Position numbers and translations under genes: made by a program | NCBI RefSeq assembly: GCF_042685085.1 | Contig: NZ_JBHUMM010000037.1 | Coordinates: 144,405-208,404 of the forward strand | DNA length: 64,000 nt | Direction of reading: 5' to 3' | Origin: Marinicrinis sediminis | GTDB lineage: Bacteria; Bacillota; Bacilli; Paenibacillales; KCTC-33676 | Part shown: positions 25,587 to 33,652 of the stretch, piece by piece | Numbering within the stretch: the first letter of the stretch is position 1 | Layout of the letters: each line of letters begins with the position of its first letter | The notes under the pieces: generated by a model | What the model was told of the DNA's origin: nothing | What the model saw: the letters and a program-made list of their open reading frames with translations, nothing else | Databases searched by the model: none

Positions 25587-25683
25587 TTAATGATTTAAAC
25601 ATACCTTCTTCTTTTTTGGAAGAGTTTTCTTTTCTTGTTCACACAATATACACAAGTTTTGGGATATAAGTGATAGAAATGCG

Positions 25684-25728
25684 AAGATAGACGATCCGGA
25701 AGGCGTGCGCCTCCGAATCGTCTATCTT
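25684..25728 (-). terminator. Terminator of the MATE gene
   Basis: A perfect 12-bp outer stem (25684-25695 with 25717-25728, AAGATAGACGAT and complement) extends through a GC-rich inner part. It overlaps the MATE stop codon; a modest T-rich stretch follows on the minus strand. Confidence 0.75.
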
Positions 25729-27055
25729 ATCTTTTAATCTGGTTTCTCACAAACAGAACAAGTAGCACCGAGACGAGCATCTCCGAGACAGGTACGGCAA
25801 GCCAGACACCCGTCACTCCCATCACTTTTGGCAGGAGCCATAGCAGAAGCAGTAAAAACACGAAGCTTCTCAGAAGGATAATCATCATCGAGGGACGCAC
25901 CTGTCCGATCGATTGATAATAAGTCATATAGACGAAGTTGAACCCGAGAAAGAGATATCCTGTGAAAAACAATCGAATGCCCTGCACGGCAAGATCGCGT
26001 ACCTCTTCATTGTCCAATCCAAAAAACGAAACCAGCAATGGAGCGGCTGCCAAACCTGCCACAAGTAAAATTCCTCCTAGCAGCAGCGAGGCCTTCTCCC
26101 CTACTTTTACACTTTCGATCAGGCGCTCCTTCTCTCCCGCCCCGAAATAATAACTGATCATGGGCTGCAAGGCAGATTCAATGCCGAAAAAAGACAGAAA
26201 CATAAATCCATGCAAGTAGTTAACGACAGAAAATGCCGCAACGCCATCCGTACCGAGTAATGCGACAATCGAGAGATTGTAGCCGGCGACAAATACGAGT
26301 GCGCCTGCTTCCGCCAAAAAGCTCGGGAAACCGATCGAACATAACCGGTTCAGCATGGGCCAGGACCATCGAAAGGAAAATTGCCTCAAGGTAGATTGCT
26401 TCTTCCGAAAATGAAGCAACAGAACGAGCACACCGAGAACACTTGCTATAACCGTAGCGAGGGCTGCACCCAGCACCCCCTTGTCTAGCACAAAAATCAT
26501 CACATAATTCAAAACGATATTGACGAGTGCCGTTAATCCGAGTGCGACCATAGACAAGGTTGGACTGCCATCATTGCGAACAAAGATACTGAGCAACTGC
26601 TGAAGCGCGATCACCCAGCCGAGAAGAAACAGAATGGTCAAGTATTCGATGGTATGAGCGCGCGTATCTGCATTCGCTCCGAGCCATTCGGCTATTTGAT
26701 CCACATTCACCCAGCCAGCTGCACCCAGAACAAACAGCAGCACCAGTGCCACGGCGATGGATAGTGAGAAAACACGTCGCGCCTGGATGAAATTCTGCTC
26801 ACCAATATACATGGAATACAAGGTTCCCCCGCCAATGCCAATCCATAACGAAATGGCAAAGATGAGGGAGAAAACCGGCATGGCGAGATTCACACCAGCC
26901 AATCCTTCCGCACCGACTCCGTTTCCGACAAATATCCCGTCGATCAATATATTGATAGACATGAGCATCATGCCGATCAGGGACGGCACAAAATATTGCA
27001 TAAACACTTTTTTAACTGGTAATTGCTTCAAGTTGTCATGTGTACCCTTCATCAT
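25727..27055 (-). CDS. MATE family efflux transporter
   Basis: A 442-residue MATE-type multidrug/toxin exporter with about 12 membrane segments and the typical opening PVKKVFMQYFVPSLIGMMLMSINILIDGIFVGNGVGAEGLAGVNLAMPVF. It would export cationic compounds or natural products using an ion gradient. It lies 56 bp downstream of the MerR regulator gene on the same strand and is probably its target. Substrate unknown; proximity to the siderophore operon does not prove a link, because a terminator separates them. Confidence 0.92.
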   Translation of the reverse strand: MMKGTHDNLKQLPVKKVFMQYFVPSLIGMMLMSINILIDGIFVGNGVGAEGLAGVNLAMPVFSLIFAISLWIGIGGGTLYSMYIGEQNFIQARRVFSLSIAVALVLLFVLGAAGWVNVDQIAEWLGANADTRAHTIEYLTILFLLGWVIALQQLLSIFVRNDGSPTLSMVALGLTALVNIVLNYVMIFVLDKGVLGAALATVIASVLGVLVLLLHFRKKQSTLRQFSFRWSWPMLNRLCSIGFPSFLAEAGALVFVAGYNLSIVALLGTDGVAAFSVVNYLHGFMFLSFFGIESALQPMISYYFGAGEKERLIESVKVGEKASLLLGGILLVAGLAAAPLLVSFFGLDNEEVRDLAVQGIRLFFTGYLFLGFNFVYMTYYQSIGQVRPSMMIILLRSFVFLLLLLWLLPKVMGVTGVWLAVPVSEMLVSVLLVLFVRNQIKR

Positions 27056-27111
27056 TCATTCCTCCAGCAAATCTCTATAAGCGAATGATAAAGGTTCAAG
27101 CAACTTGAAGG

Positions 27112-27960
27112 TCAATGGTTTTCTCTGGTTTTGCTGACGGGAATTTGTACCCAGGTGAGCAAATCTGATTTATGCTGAGTGACAGACTCGTCCAGCATCG
27201 CAATGCCTAATGGAGGACCGATCATCTGGTAGCCTTCTTCCTCCAGTGTACCCAGCATATACAAGCAGCTTTTCTTCATCGTTTCGTAATTCCCATGGTG
27301 CGGATAGCAGGCGTATGTTCCCTCTTCCAAATAGCTTTTGTTTAAAGAGGGTTTGTCAGCATAAAGAAGTTCGAAAACAGCCCCAAATTTCACTGTTCCC
27401 TCCGTAAACAGACTGTTTATGTCCACAACCGCACCGAAATCACCTGTAAACAATCCCTCATAACCCAGTCCGGACGCGAACCATTTCTGCAAATCCTGCA
27501 CATATAACGATTCTGAATCTTCCTTCAAATCGATCGGCGCATCATTGTACAGATAAGAGATGGCGCGTCTTGGAAACCACTGAACCTTTAAGCTAGATTG
27601 AGCACGCAAAGAGAGTCCTTCTTCAATCGTAGCCATTTTATGCTCGATTTTAGCGGACACTTTTTTCAGTCTCTCAATTTCCTGTTCCGTTTCGGCCAAT
27701 TTTGCTGCAAACAGCTCCCGCGTGTTTTCCGGTGTGCGCTGCTGGAATTGCTGCTGGATCTCCTGGATGGAAAATCCGTTCTTCTTCAAAAAAATAAGGG
27801 TATCGAGCACGATAAACTGCTCAACCGTATAGTAGCGATAGCGACTGTCCGGATCGGTATGTTTCGGCTTGAAAATGCCGATTTCATCATAATAACGGAG
27901 AGTGGAGGCCGAAATCTGGAACAGCTTCGCCACTTCTCCGACACGAAACAGGTGATGCAT
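27112..27960 (-). CDS. MerR-family regulator with effector-binding domain (BltR/BmrR-like)
   Basis: A 282-residue regulator. The N-terminal winged helix reads FRVGEVAKLFQISASTLRYYDEIGIFKPKHTDPDSRYRYY, followed by a dimerising coiled coil (~75-120), then a GyrI-like effector domain (~130-282). This arrangement matches BmrR/BltR, which bind drug-like cations and activate a nearby exporter; here the MATE gene follows. The frame opens at 28035, but ATG at 27960 has GAGGAGG six bases upstream and starts exactly at the DNA-binding domain. Confidence 0.9.
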   Translation of the reverse strand: MHHLFRVGEVAKLFQISASTLRYYDEIGIFKPKHTDPDSRYRYYTVEQFIVLDTLIFLKKNGFSIQEIQQQFQQRTPENTRELFAAKLAETEQEIERLKKVSAKIEHKMATIEEGLSLRAQSSLKVQWFPRRAISYLYNDAPIDLKEDSESLYVQDLQKWFASGLGYEGLFTGDFGAVVDINSLFTEGTVKFGAVFELLYADKPSLNKSYLEEGTYACYPHHGNYETMKKSCLYMLGTLEEEGYQMIGPPLGIAMLDESVTQHKSDLLTWVQIPVSKTRENH

Positions 27961-27997
27961 GCAATCCCTCCTCACTAGCGTGCACGTCTGCAGATAA

Positions 27998-28029
27998 TAA
28001 AAAGAGCACCTCCCGTAAGGGAAATGCTC
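27998..28029 (-). terminator. Terminator after yqeY
   Basis: GAGCA (28004-28008) pairs with TGCTC (28025-28029) and an inner CCC/GGG stem; on the minus strand it is followed by TTTTTATTA. It lies about 20 bp past the yqeY stop. Confidence 0.85.
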
Positions 28030-28047
28030 CTGCATGTAAATAGTCGA

Positions 28048-28488
28048 TTAAAGTGACTGCTGAACAAGCTGACTGACATATTTGCCGTCGGCTCTGCCTT
28101 TCACTTTTGGTAAAACAGCGCCCATGACCTTACCCATGTCCGCTTTGGAAGAGGCACCGACTTCTTGGATGGTCTGTTGTACAATCGTTTTAATTTCTTC
28201 TTCCGTTAATTGCGCGGGCATATACTGAGTAATAACTTCGATCTCCTTGTGGAGATTTTCAGTTAAATCATCTCGTCCTGCTTTTTCAAATTCTTGGAGG
28301 GAATCTTTTCTTTGCTTGAGTTCGCGATTCAGAATATCAAGCACTTCGTTGTCATCCAGGGTTTTCTTTTGCTCGATTTCCACGTTCTTCACCGAGGACC
28401 GAATCATTCGGATTACAGAGAGCCTGAATTTATCCTGGTTCTTCATCGCTTGCTTCATATCTTCAGTTAATCGTTCGCTTAAGCTCAT
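28048..28488 (-). CDS. yqeY: YqeY, GatB/YqeY-domain protein
   Basis: A 146-residue protein with the typical start SLSERLTEDMKQAMKNQDKFRLSVIRMIRSSVKN and end GKVMGAVLPKVKGRADGKYVSQLV. The domain is shared with the tail of GatB/GatE amidotransferase subunits and binds tRNA; the free-standing role is not settled. It follows rpsU by 15 bp, the arrangement found in Bacillus subtilis and other Firmicutes. AGGAGG lies ten bases before the ATG. Confidence 0.95.
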   Translation of the reverse strand: MSLSERLTEDMKQAMKNQDKFRLSVIRMIRSSVKNVEIEQKKTLDDNEVLDILNRELKQRKDSLQEFEKAGRDDLTENLHKEIEVITQYMPAQLTEEEIKTIVQQTIQEVGASSKADMGKVMGAVLPKVKGRADGKYVSQLVQQSL

Positions 28489-28503
28489 GACCGGTTGATC
28501 CTC

Positions 28504-28677
28504 CTAGAACTTTCTCTTACGAGCAGCCTCAGACTTTTTCTTACGTTTCACACTAGGCTTCTCATAATGTTTGCGCTTTTTCACTTCTGCCAAAACTCCA
28601 TCTTTCGCGATCGTGCGCTTAAAGCGACGAAGTGCGGCATCAAGAGATTCATTTTTGCGAACTTTAGTTTCAGACAC
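28504..28677 (-). CDS. rpsU: 30S ribosomal protein S21
   Basis: A 57-residue S21: SETKVRKNESLDAALRRF near the start and the basic tail KPSVKRKKKSEAARKRKF, almost identical in pattern to the Bacillus protein. Translation starts at GTG (28677), preceded by GGAGGGAGGG; the longer frame up to 28761 has no ribosome binding site and would give a nonsense extension. It is cotranscribed with yqeY from the promoter at 28733-28761. Confidence 0.96.
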   Translation of the reverse strand: MSETKVRKNESLDAALRRFKRTIAKDGVLAEVKKRKHYEKPSVKRKKKSEAARKRKF

Positions 28678-28732
28678 CAGCTTTCCCTCCCTCCGAGCAG
28701 ACCGTCCAAAGAAAAACGGTATATCAAACCAT

Positions 28733-28761
28733 ATTATATGTGAAAGTAGCAAGCAGGTCAA
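28733..28761 (-). promoter_or_regulatory. SigA-type promoter of rpsU-yqeY
   Basis: On the minus strand TTGACC (28761-28756) and a perfect TATAAT (28738-28733) are 17 bp apart. The -35 overlaps the stop of the HIT gene, so rpsU-yqeY can be expressed independently of it. Confidence 0.8.
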
Positions 28762-29102
28762 CCATTTAAACGTCCCAGTTTTTCCCCGCCCATCAAGTGG
28801 TAATGAATATGGAACACAACCTGCCCGCCATCTTCCCCGCAGTTGTTGATCAGCCGATAGCCGCTTTCGCTGATGCCGGTTTCTTCGGCCAGCTGTTTGG
28901 CAGCCAAATGAATCTCTCCCATCAAGTGTGCATCTTCAGCTGTCAGATCATTCATGGTAGCCAGATGCTTTTTGGGTATGATGAGAATATGTACGTTCGC
29001 CTGTGGTGCAATATCGTGAAAAGCGAGGACATGTTCATTTTCAAACACTTTTCTCGCAGGAATTTCATCGTTTACAATTTTGCAAAAAAGACAATCACTC
29101 AT
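28758..29102 (-). CDS. HIT family nucleotide-binding protein (HINT-like)
   Basis: A 114-residue HIT protein. It shows CLFCKIVNDEIPARKVFENEHVLAFHDI and the histidine-triad motif VVFHIHYHLMGG, with the central His as nucleophile. HINT-type members hydrolyse nucleoside phosphoramidates such as AMP-lysine. The N-terminal CxxC with a later His may bind zinc, as in many HINT proteins. It is divergent from the malic enzyme gene. Confidence 0.94.
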   Translation of the reverse strand: MSDCLFCKIVNDEIPARKVFENEHVLAFHDIAPQANVHILIIPKKHLATMNDLTAEDAHLMGEIHLAAKQLAEETGISESGYRLINNCGEDGGQVVFHIHYHLMGGEKLGRLNG

Positions 29103-29206
29103 TTGAAATTACCCCTTTATCTTTGATAAGGAATATTTTACCCTAAAGTTAATGCCCCGTCCATTTTGGCCCGGCGGATCAACTTAACGAAGGAGGCAAC
29201 ACGCCT

Positions 29207-30631
29207 ATGCACGCACTAGGAGGAAAAAGCATCATTTTGCGAATTGAACTGAATGGCGAGCAAATGAAGTTCGCTGAGATTACAGCCGCGATCGCACAAG
29301 CCGGCGGAGATATTGTTGCAATCGATGTCATTTCCACAAGCTCCACGACAAGTGTACGGGATTTGACTGTCAACGTAACCAGTTCCGAGCATATCGATCC
29401 ACTTGTCGAGCAGGTCAAGCAGCTCAGGGGAGCCAAGCTGGTGCATGTCTCGGATCGCACCTTTTTACTGCATCTGGGCGGCAAGATTGAGACCCGGCCG
29501 AAAACGCCGATTCAAAATCGTGATGATCTCTCCCGTGTTTATACGCCAGAAGTTTCCCGGGTCTGTCAGGCGATTGAAGAAGAACCGGACAAGGCCTTCA
29601 GTCTCACGATCAAGCGCAATACGGTGGCTGTCATTACCGACTCCAGTGCCGTATTGGGTCTGGGCAGCATACACCCTTGTGCCGCAATGCCCGTCATGGA
29701 AGGCAAGGCCATGCTATTCAAGCAGCTGGCAGACGTGGATGCTTTTCCAATCAGCCTGGATACCCGGGATACAGAATCGATCATTCAAACGATTCGTCAT
29801 ATCGCCCCGGCGTTTGGCGGCATCAACCTTGAGGATATCGCCTCTCCGAGATGCTTTGAAATCGAGGAACGATTGAAACAGGAGCTCGATATTCCGGTCT
29901 TCCACGATGATCAGCATGGTACCGCTGTCGTGTTGTACGCCGCATTGATCAATGCCCTGCGTACCGTCAACAAGAAAATGGATGAAATCAAGGTGGTCGT
30001 AAACGGCGTGGGAGCAGCCGGTGTGGCGTGCAGCAAGATTTTGCTTGCCGGCGGGGTTCAGAACCTGATCGGTGTCGATCGCCACGGGGCTATCCACCGC
30101 GGGGAGACGTACGAACAGGAAATGTGGAACTGGTATGCCCAGCATACGAACCCGCATCAAGAGACCGGTTCCCTGCAAGAAGTAATCAAGGGAGCAGACG
30201 TATTCATTGGCCTGTCCAGGGGAGGATTGCTCCAGCGCGAGGATGTCATGCAGATGGCAAACGATCCGATTGTGTTTGCCATGGCTAATCCGGTACCAGA
30301 AATACAGCCGCATCTGATCGAAGACATTGCAGCCGTCATCGCGACGGGACGCTCCGATTATCCGAATCAGATCAATAACGTACTGTGTTTTCCGGGCATA
30401 TTCCGCGCAGCACTCGATTGCCGGGCCTCAACCATCAACGAGGAGATGAAGCTGGCAGCCGCCGAGGCGATTGCCAATGTCGTTCAGCCGCATGAGCTGA
30501 ATGCGTCCTATATCATTCCGAGTGTATTCAATGAGAAGATCGTCCCTTCCATTCGCCAGGCTGTCATCAAGGCGGCCATTCGATCTGGTGCAGCGAAGAA
30601 AATACCCAAGCAATTCCATGCAGATTCATAA
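29207..30631 (+). CDS. NAD-dependent malic enzyme with N-terminal ACT domain
   Basis: A 474-residue malic enzyme that decarboxylates malate to pyruvate. Residues ~1-85 form an ACT-like regulatory domain (IILRIELNGEQMKFAEITAAIAQAGGDI). The catalytic part has AVITDSSAVLGLGSIHPCAAMPVMEGKA, INLEDIASPRCFEIEE and PVFHDDQHGTAVV, then the NAD fold VVVNGVGAAGVACSKIL and FAMANPVPEI. The ACT domain suggests control by an amino acid or similar ligand. AAGGAGG precedes the ATG. The gene is monocistronic, ending at a good terminator. Confidence 0.93.
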   Translation: MHALGGKSIILRIELNGEQMKFAEITAAIAQAGGDIVAIDVISTSSTTSVRDLTVNVTSSEHIDPLVEQVKQLRGAKLVHVSDRTFLLHLGGKIETRPKTPIQNRDDLSRVYTPEVSRVCQAIEEEPDKAFSLTIKRNTVAVITDSSAVLGLGSIHPCAAMPVMEGKAMLFKQLADVDAFPISLDTRDTESIIQTIRHIAPAFGGINLEDIASPRCFEIEERLKQELDIPVFHDDQHGTAVVLYAALINALRTVNKKMDEIKVVVNGVGAAGVACSKILLAGGVQNLIGVDRHGAIHRGETYEQEMWNWYAQHTNPHQETGSLQEVIKGADVFIGLSRGGLLQREDVMQMANDPIVFAMANPVPEIQPHLIEDIAAVIATGRSDYPNQINNVLCFPGIFRAALDCRASTINEEMKLAAAEAIANVVQPHELNASYIIPSVFNEKIVPSIRQAVIKAAIRSGAAKKIPKQFHADS

Positions 30632-30647
30632 AAATAAGCCTGCTGAC

Positions 30648-30685
30648 AAGAAGTGCCGAATATTTCTTTCCGGCACTTCTTTTTA
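30648..30685 (+). terminator. Terminator of the malic enzyme gene
   Basis: AAGAAGTGCCG (30648-30658) pairs with CGGCACTTCTT (30671-30681) and is followed by TTTTATTT. Confidence 0.9.
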
Positions 30686-30726
30686 TTTCCTGTTTATTGT
30701 TGCAATTGTCTATTGATTAGTATCTT

Positions 30727-30754
30727 TTGCTAGGCGATCGACAATTTTTATACT
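30727..30754 (+). promoter_or_regulatory. Putative promoter of the GGDEF-EAL gene
   Basis: TTGCTA (30727-30732) and TATACT (30749-30754) lie 16 bp apart, about 60 bp before the start codon. Two GCGATCG sequences flank it (around 30734 and 30772). Confidence 0.5.
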
Positions 30755-30813
30755 ATACTTGTAGGTGATAAGCGATCGTTTCATATTTTGTGCGGTTTCA
30801 GATGAGGTGCGAC

Positions 30814-32589
30814 ATGAATCAAAGAAACGCTAAGCTATTCGCCTTAACCCATATTGCCACACCCGTTGTGCTCTTTATTTTCTACCTCTCCCTCGGTCAG
30901 TCCAGCTTGCTGTATCTGTTTGGACTCGCCTCTTTATGGAGCCTGTATGTGATTTGGCATGCCTTTATTCAATCCAATCTGTACGCGCTGCTCAAGCAAA
31001 AAAATCTATGGTGTTTTCTCCTGATTGACCACGCGATTCTTTCTCTGATCTTTATCTTTCCTGACTGGCAGGACTATCGTCTTCCCATCTGGCTCGTTTT
31101 GTTCTATGTGCCCATTTACTGTTATGAAATCGGATTTAGATCCGCATTATGGTATTCCTTGCTAGGTATCGGGAATATTTATTTATTTGATTTCTTCCAG
31201 CAAGGATCATTCTGGTCGCTGGAAACGCTCTTCATCAGCATCGGGATGTTCAGTTATGTATTTTCAATTGGCATCAATACCGACCGCTTGCAAAAGCTGG
31301 CCTATAAGGATACCCTGACCGGACTGCCGAATCGGTACGACCTCAATATTCGACTGGAAACGCTGATTCATGAATCCGAACGGGAGAACAGACGTTTCGC
31401 CCTGCTGCTGCTGGATCTCGACCAGTTCAAATACGTCAATGACACACTCGGTCACTGGGCTGGAGACGAATTGCTCAGGCAGGTGTCTCAGCGATTGACC
31501 CGGCAGTTGCCTCATGATTACTTCATCTCCCGCATGGGAGGAGATGAATTTGTTCTGCTCACCCCCCACTTTCAGGATGAACAGGAAGCGCTCGATGTTT
31601 CACGCAAAATCATTCATCTGTTAAATCGACCGGTATACATAGATGGCAAGGAATTGTACACCACAGCCAGTATCGGCATCGCCGTATTTCCTGACGATGG
31701 CCGGGACGAGCAGCATTTATTGAAAAATGCGGATACCGCCATGTATCACGCCAAGGATCGCGGAAGAAACCAGTTCCAGTTTTACAGTCCGATTCTCCAG
31801 AAACATCACAACCGTGTCGAGCAGGAAACCATGCTGCGCAAAGCGTTGGACAACCGGGAGTTTCTAGTATATTTTCAGCCTCGTATCGTAGCGGAGACCG
31901 GAGACATTGCCTCGATGGAAGCACTCATTCGCTGGATTCATCCGGAGCAGGGTCTGATTCCTCCTTCTGAATTTATCCCGCTTGCCGAGGAAACCGGGCT
32001 GATTGTACCCATCGGAGAATTTGTGCTTGCAGAAGCTTGCCGCCAACTACGCGGCTGGATGACGAGCGGCTACCCGCTGCGTGCCGTAAGCGTGAATTTA
32101 TCACCGCGACAATTGCTGCAACCGGATTTGCCGCAAAAGGTTAAAGCCATATTGGATGAAACGGGTGTAGAAGGAAACCAGCTGGAGTTGGAAATTACCG
32201 AGAATGCAGCCATGCAGGATATGACGACCACCATTGAAATTTTGCAGGAGCTCAAGGCACTTGGGGTTCGAATCAGTATTGATGATTTCGGCACCGGTCA
32301 TTCTACCCTCAATTATTTGCGAACCTTTCCGATTGATGCCCTCAAGATTGACCGCAGTTTCATTCACGGTGTAGAGAACAGCACTCAGGATGCGGCGATT
32401 GTTCATACGATGCTGACGCTTGCCAAAACGATGGAGCTTCATGTTACGGCAGAAGGAGTAGAAACGGAAGGTCAGCTGAATTTTCTGAAAGCAAACGATT
32501 GCAGAGAAATTCAAGGCTACCTGTTCGCCAAGCCGATGCCTGTTGACGAAATGGAGCAGTGGCTGAACAATCGAAACGCAGCCAGTTGA
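30814..32589 (+). CDS. Membrane-bound GGDEF-EAL cyclic-di-GMP protein
   Basis: A 591-residue protein. Five or so N-terminal membrane segments (~8-165) precede a GGDEF domain with intact SRMGGDEFVLL and an EAL domain with intact MEALIRWIHPEQG, LEITENAAMQD, ISIDDFGTGHSTLNYL and TAEGVETEGQL. Key residues for both diguanylate cyclase and phosphodiesterase activity are present. The usual inhibitory RxxD site just before GGDEF is not at its expected position. The frame opens at GTG 30790, but ATG at 30814 has GAGG six bases upstream. It probably senses something at the membrane; ligand unknown. Confidence 0.92.
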   Translation: MNQRNAKLFALTHIATPVVLFIFYLSLGQSSLLYLFGLASLWSLYVIWHAFIQSNLYALLKQKNLWCFLLIDHAILSLIFIFPDWQDYRLPIWLVLFYVPIYCYEIGFRSALWYSLLGIGNIYLFDFFQQGSFWSLETLFISIGMFSYVFSIGINTDRLQKLAYKDTLTGLPNRYDLNIRLETLIHESERENRRFALLLLDLDQFKYVNDTLGHWAGDELLRQVSQRLTRQLPHDYFISRMGGDEFVLLTPHFQDEQEALDVSRKIIHLLNRPVYIDGKELYTTASIGIAVFPDDGRDEQHLLKNADTAMYHAKDRGRNQFQFYSPILQKHHNRVEQETMLRKALDNREFLVYFQPRIVAETGDIASMEALIRWIHPEQGLIPPSEFIPLAEETGLIVPIGEFVLAEACRQLRGWMTSGYPLRAVSVNLSPRQLLQPDLPQKVKAILDETGVEGNQLELEITENAAMQDMTTTIEILQELKALGVRISIDDFGTGHSTLNYLRTFPIDALKIDRSFIHGVENSTQDAAIVHTMLTLAKTMELHVTAEGVETEGQLNFLKANDCREIQGYLFAKPMPVDEMEQWLNNRNAAS

Positions 32590-32620
32590 CCGTCATCATA
32601 CACATATGCAAATACCATGC

Positions 32621-32656
32621 AAACGGATGGGGCTTATTCGCTCCCATCCGTTTTTT
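32621..32656 (+). terminator. Terminator of the GGDEF-EAL gene
   Basis: AACGGATGGG (32622-32631) pairs with CCCATCCGTT (32643-32652) and runs into TTTTTT. Confidence 0.9.
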
Positions 32657-32713
32657 GCAGCCTCTGAATGTATTCGCCCGGCATGTTCCAAGGGCCAAGG
32701 TAGGAGCCAAGCC

Positions 32714-32755
32714 AAGGGCTACGCTAAGGGCTAGGCTAATAGCCAGGCTAATAGA
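32714..32755. repeat. Degenerate 12-bp tandem repeats
   Basis: AAGGGCTACGCT, AAGGGCTAGGCT and AATAGCCAGGCT follow directly, then a partial AATAG unit. They lie just past the stop codon of the Gly/Tyr-rich gene. Confidence 0.65.
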
Positions 32756-33214
32756 TCAAATAAAGAAAAACGGTGTCACCGCAAGTGCGGTGAGAGCAGC
32801 CAATGGCAATACATAGGCATAGGGGTTATAATAACCGTAGCCATATGGATAGCCGCCATATCCATAGCCACCGCCATAAGGACCAAAACCGCCGTCGTAA
32901 CCGCCATAACCACCGTATGGGTAGCCATATCCGCCACCATAGCCCCCTCCGTAGGGCTGTCTGTCACCCGTGCCGGACTGTGGCGTACCCTGCTCATCTG
33001 TCATAAACGGTCTCTGATCGGCCTGAGGCTGCATCGCTGCTGCCTGTAGAGCCGGGGATTGGTTGTGGTCTGCGTATGGATTTGTCATCAAATATACATG
33101 CTCATGATCGACGTGGGCGATCATGCCCTGGATCATGTGACCGTCCTTTGTTTGCACCATCACCATCTGGTTCAAATGATGCTTGCACATTTCATATGCC
33201 TGTTGTTTGTGCAT
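32756..33214 (-). CDS. Gly/Tyr-rich small protein with Sm-like N terminus
   Basis: A 152-residue protein not recognised as a named family. The first ~50 residues (HLNQMVMVQTKDGHMIQGMIAHVDHEHVYLM) look like a small beta-barrel of the Sm/SH3 type. The middle is low-complexity and rich in Gly, Tyr and Pro (YGGGYGGGYGYPYGGY), and the C terminus is hydrophobic (YVLPLAALTALAVTPFFFI). The ribosome binding site GGAGGTGATC is near perfect. It is divergent from the gene at 33280. A role at the surface or in the spore coat is possible from composition, but not shown. Confidence 0.75.
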   Translation of the reverse strand: MHKQQAYEMCKHHLNQMVMVQTKDGHMIQGMIAHVDHEHVYLMTNPYADHNQSPALQAAAMQPQADQRPFMTDEQGTPQSGTGDRQPYGGGYGGGYGYPYGGYGGYDGGFGPYGGGYGYGGYPYGYGYYNPYAYVLPLAALTALAVTPFFFI

Positions 33215-33279
33215 ATGATCACCTCCAACAGCAGTATATTCGCCTACTCGATCATCGGGTACTGAAAAGGGGAAATCAC

Positions 33280-33606
33280 ATGAATCAAAAAGAAATTGAA
33301 AAACAGATTATCGAGCAGTTTCAGCAGGACGAGGAAATGATGATTCTCGTTTTCGCCCAGTGGTGTGTCAATCACGATCTGGACCCGATGGAAGTTTATC
33401 TAAAAGCCTATCCGGATCAATTGCCCAATGCCAGGCTGCAAGCCATGATCCAGCTCGCTGTGCCCAAGCATGAATCGGAAGAGATCGCAGACGCCACCCT
33501 GCTGGGCGTGCTCGATCTGTATGGCAATACCGATCTGGCAGATGTGATCCAGCAGGAAATCCGCATGCTTAGCCAGAAACAAAACCAGCAAAAACGGTCA
33601 TACTAA
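33280..33606 (+). CDS. Conserved-looking small protein of unknown function
   Basis: A 108-residue acidic, mostly helical protein (NQKEIEKQIIEQFQQDEEMMILVFAQWCVNHDLDPMEVYLKAYP). The open frame reaches back to 33076, but ATG at 33280 follows AAAAGGGG and removes an implausible Cys/His-rich extension that is antisense to the neighbouring gene. I do not recognise the family. It has no membrane segment or signal, so it is probably cytoplasmic. Confidence 0.7.
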   Translation: MNQKEIEKQIIEQFQQDEEMMILVFAQWCVNHDLDPMEVYLKAYPDQLPNARLQAMIQLAVPKHESEEIADATLLGVLDLYGNTDLADVIQQEIRMLSQKQNQQKRSY

Positions 33607-33652
33607 CATGGCTGGGCACCCTGCCCGGACATTGAGTCAAGGAGGGGTTTCC

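Larger units (their letters stand above)
25149..25726. other. AT-rich regulatory region upstream of the siderophore operon
   Basis: No convincing protein gene lies in these 578 bases; the longest minus-strand peptides with any ribosome binding site have under 16 residues. The region holds three Fur-box-like sites (25191, 25309, 25572), a rho-independent terminator pointing left (25333-25375), a four-unit 15-bp degenerate repeat (25393-25452) and a four-unit 7-bp repeat (25507-25534). The terminator between two Fur sites suggests a short separate transcript or an attenuated leader. Confidence 0.7.

Noticed and set aside
25600..25623. 14-residue minus-strand peptide beginning MFKSLMIL, near the distal Fur site
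   Set aside because: Very short, and its codons overlap the Fur-like site; weak ribosome binding site only.
29103..29206. Possible riboswitch or T-box between the HIT and malic enzyme genes
   Set aside because: Only about 100 bases, with no conserved T-box or terminator/antiterminator structure visible.
32810..32950. Repetitive GC-rich stretch that could be taken for a CRISPR-like or noncoding repeat
   Set aside because: It is the coding sequence of the Gly/Tyr-rich protein; repeats are codon-based without spacers.
33076..33279. Extended N terminus of the gene at 33280
   Set aside because: The extension is Cys/His-rich, antisense to the neighbouring gene, and has no ribosome binding site, whereas ATG 33280 does.
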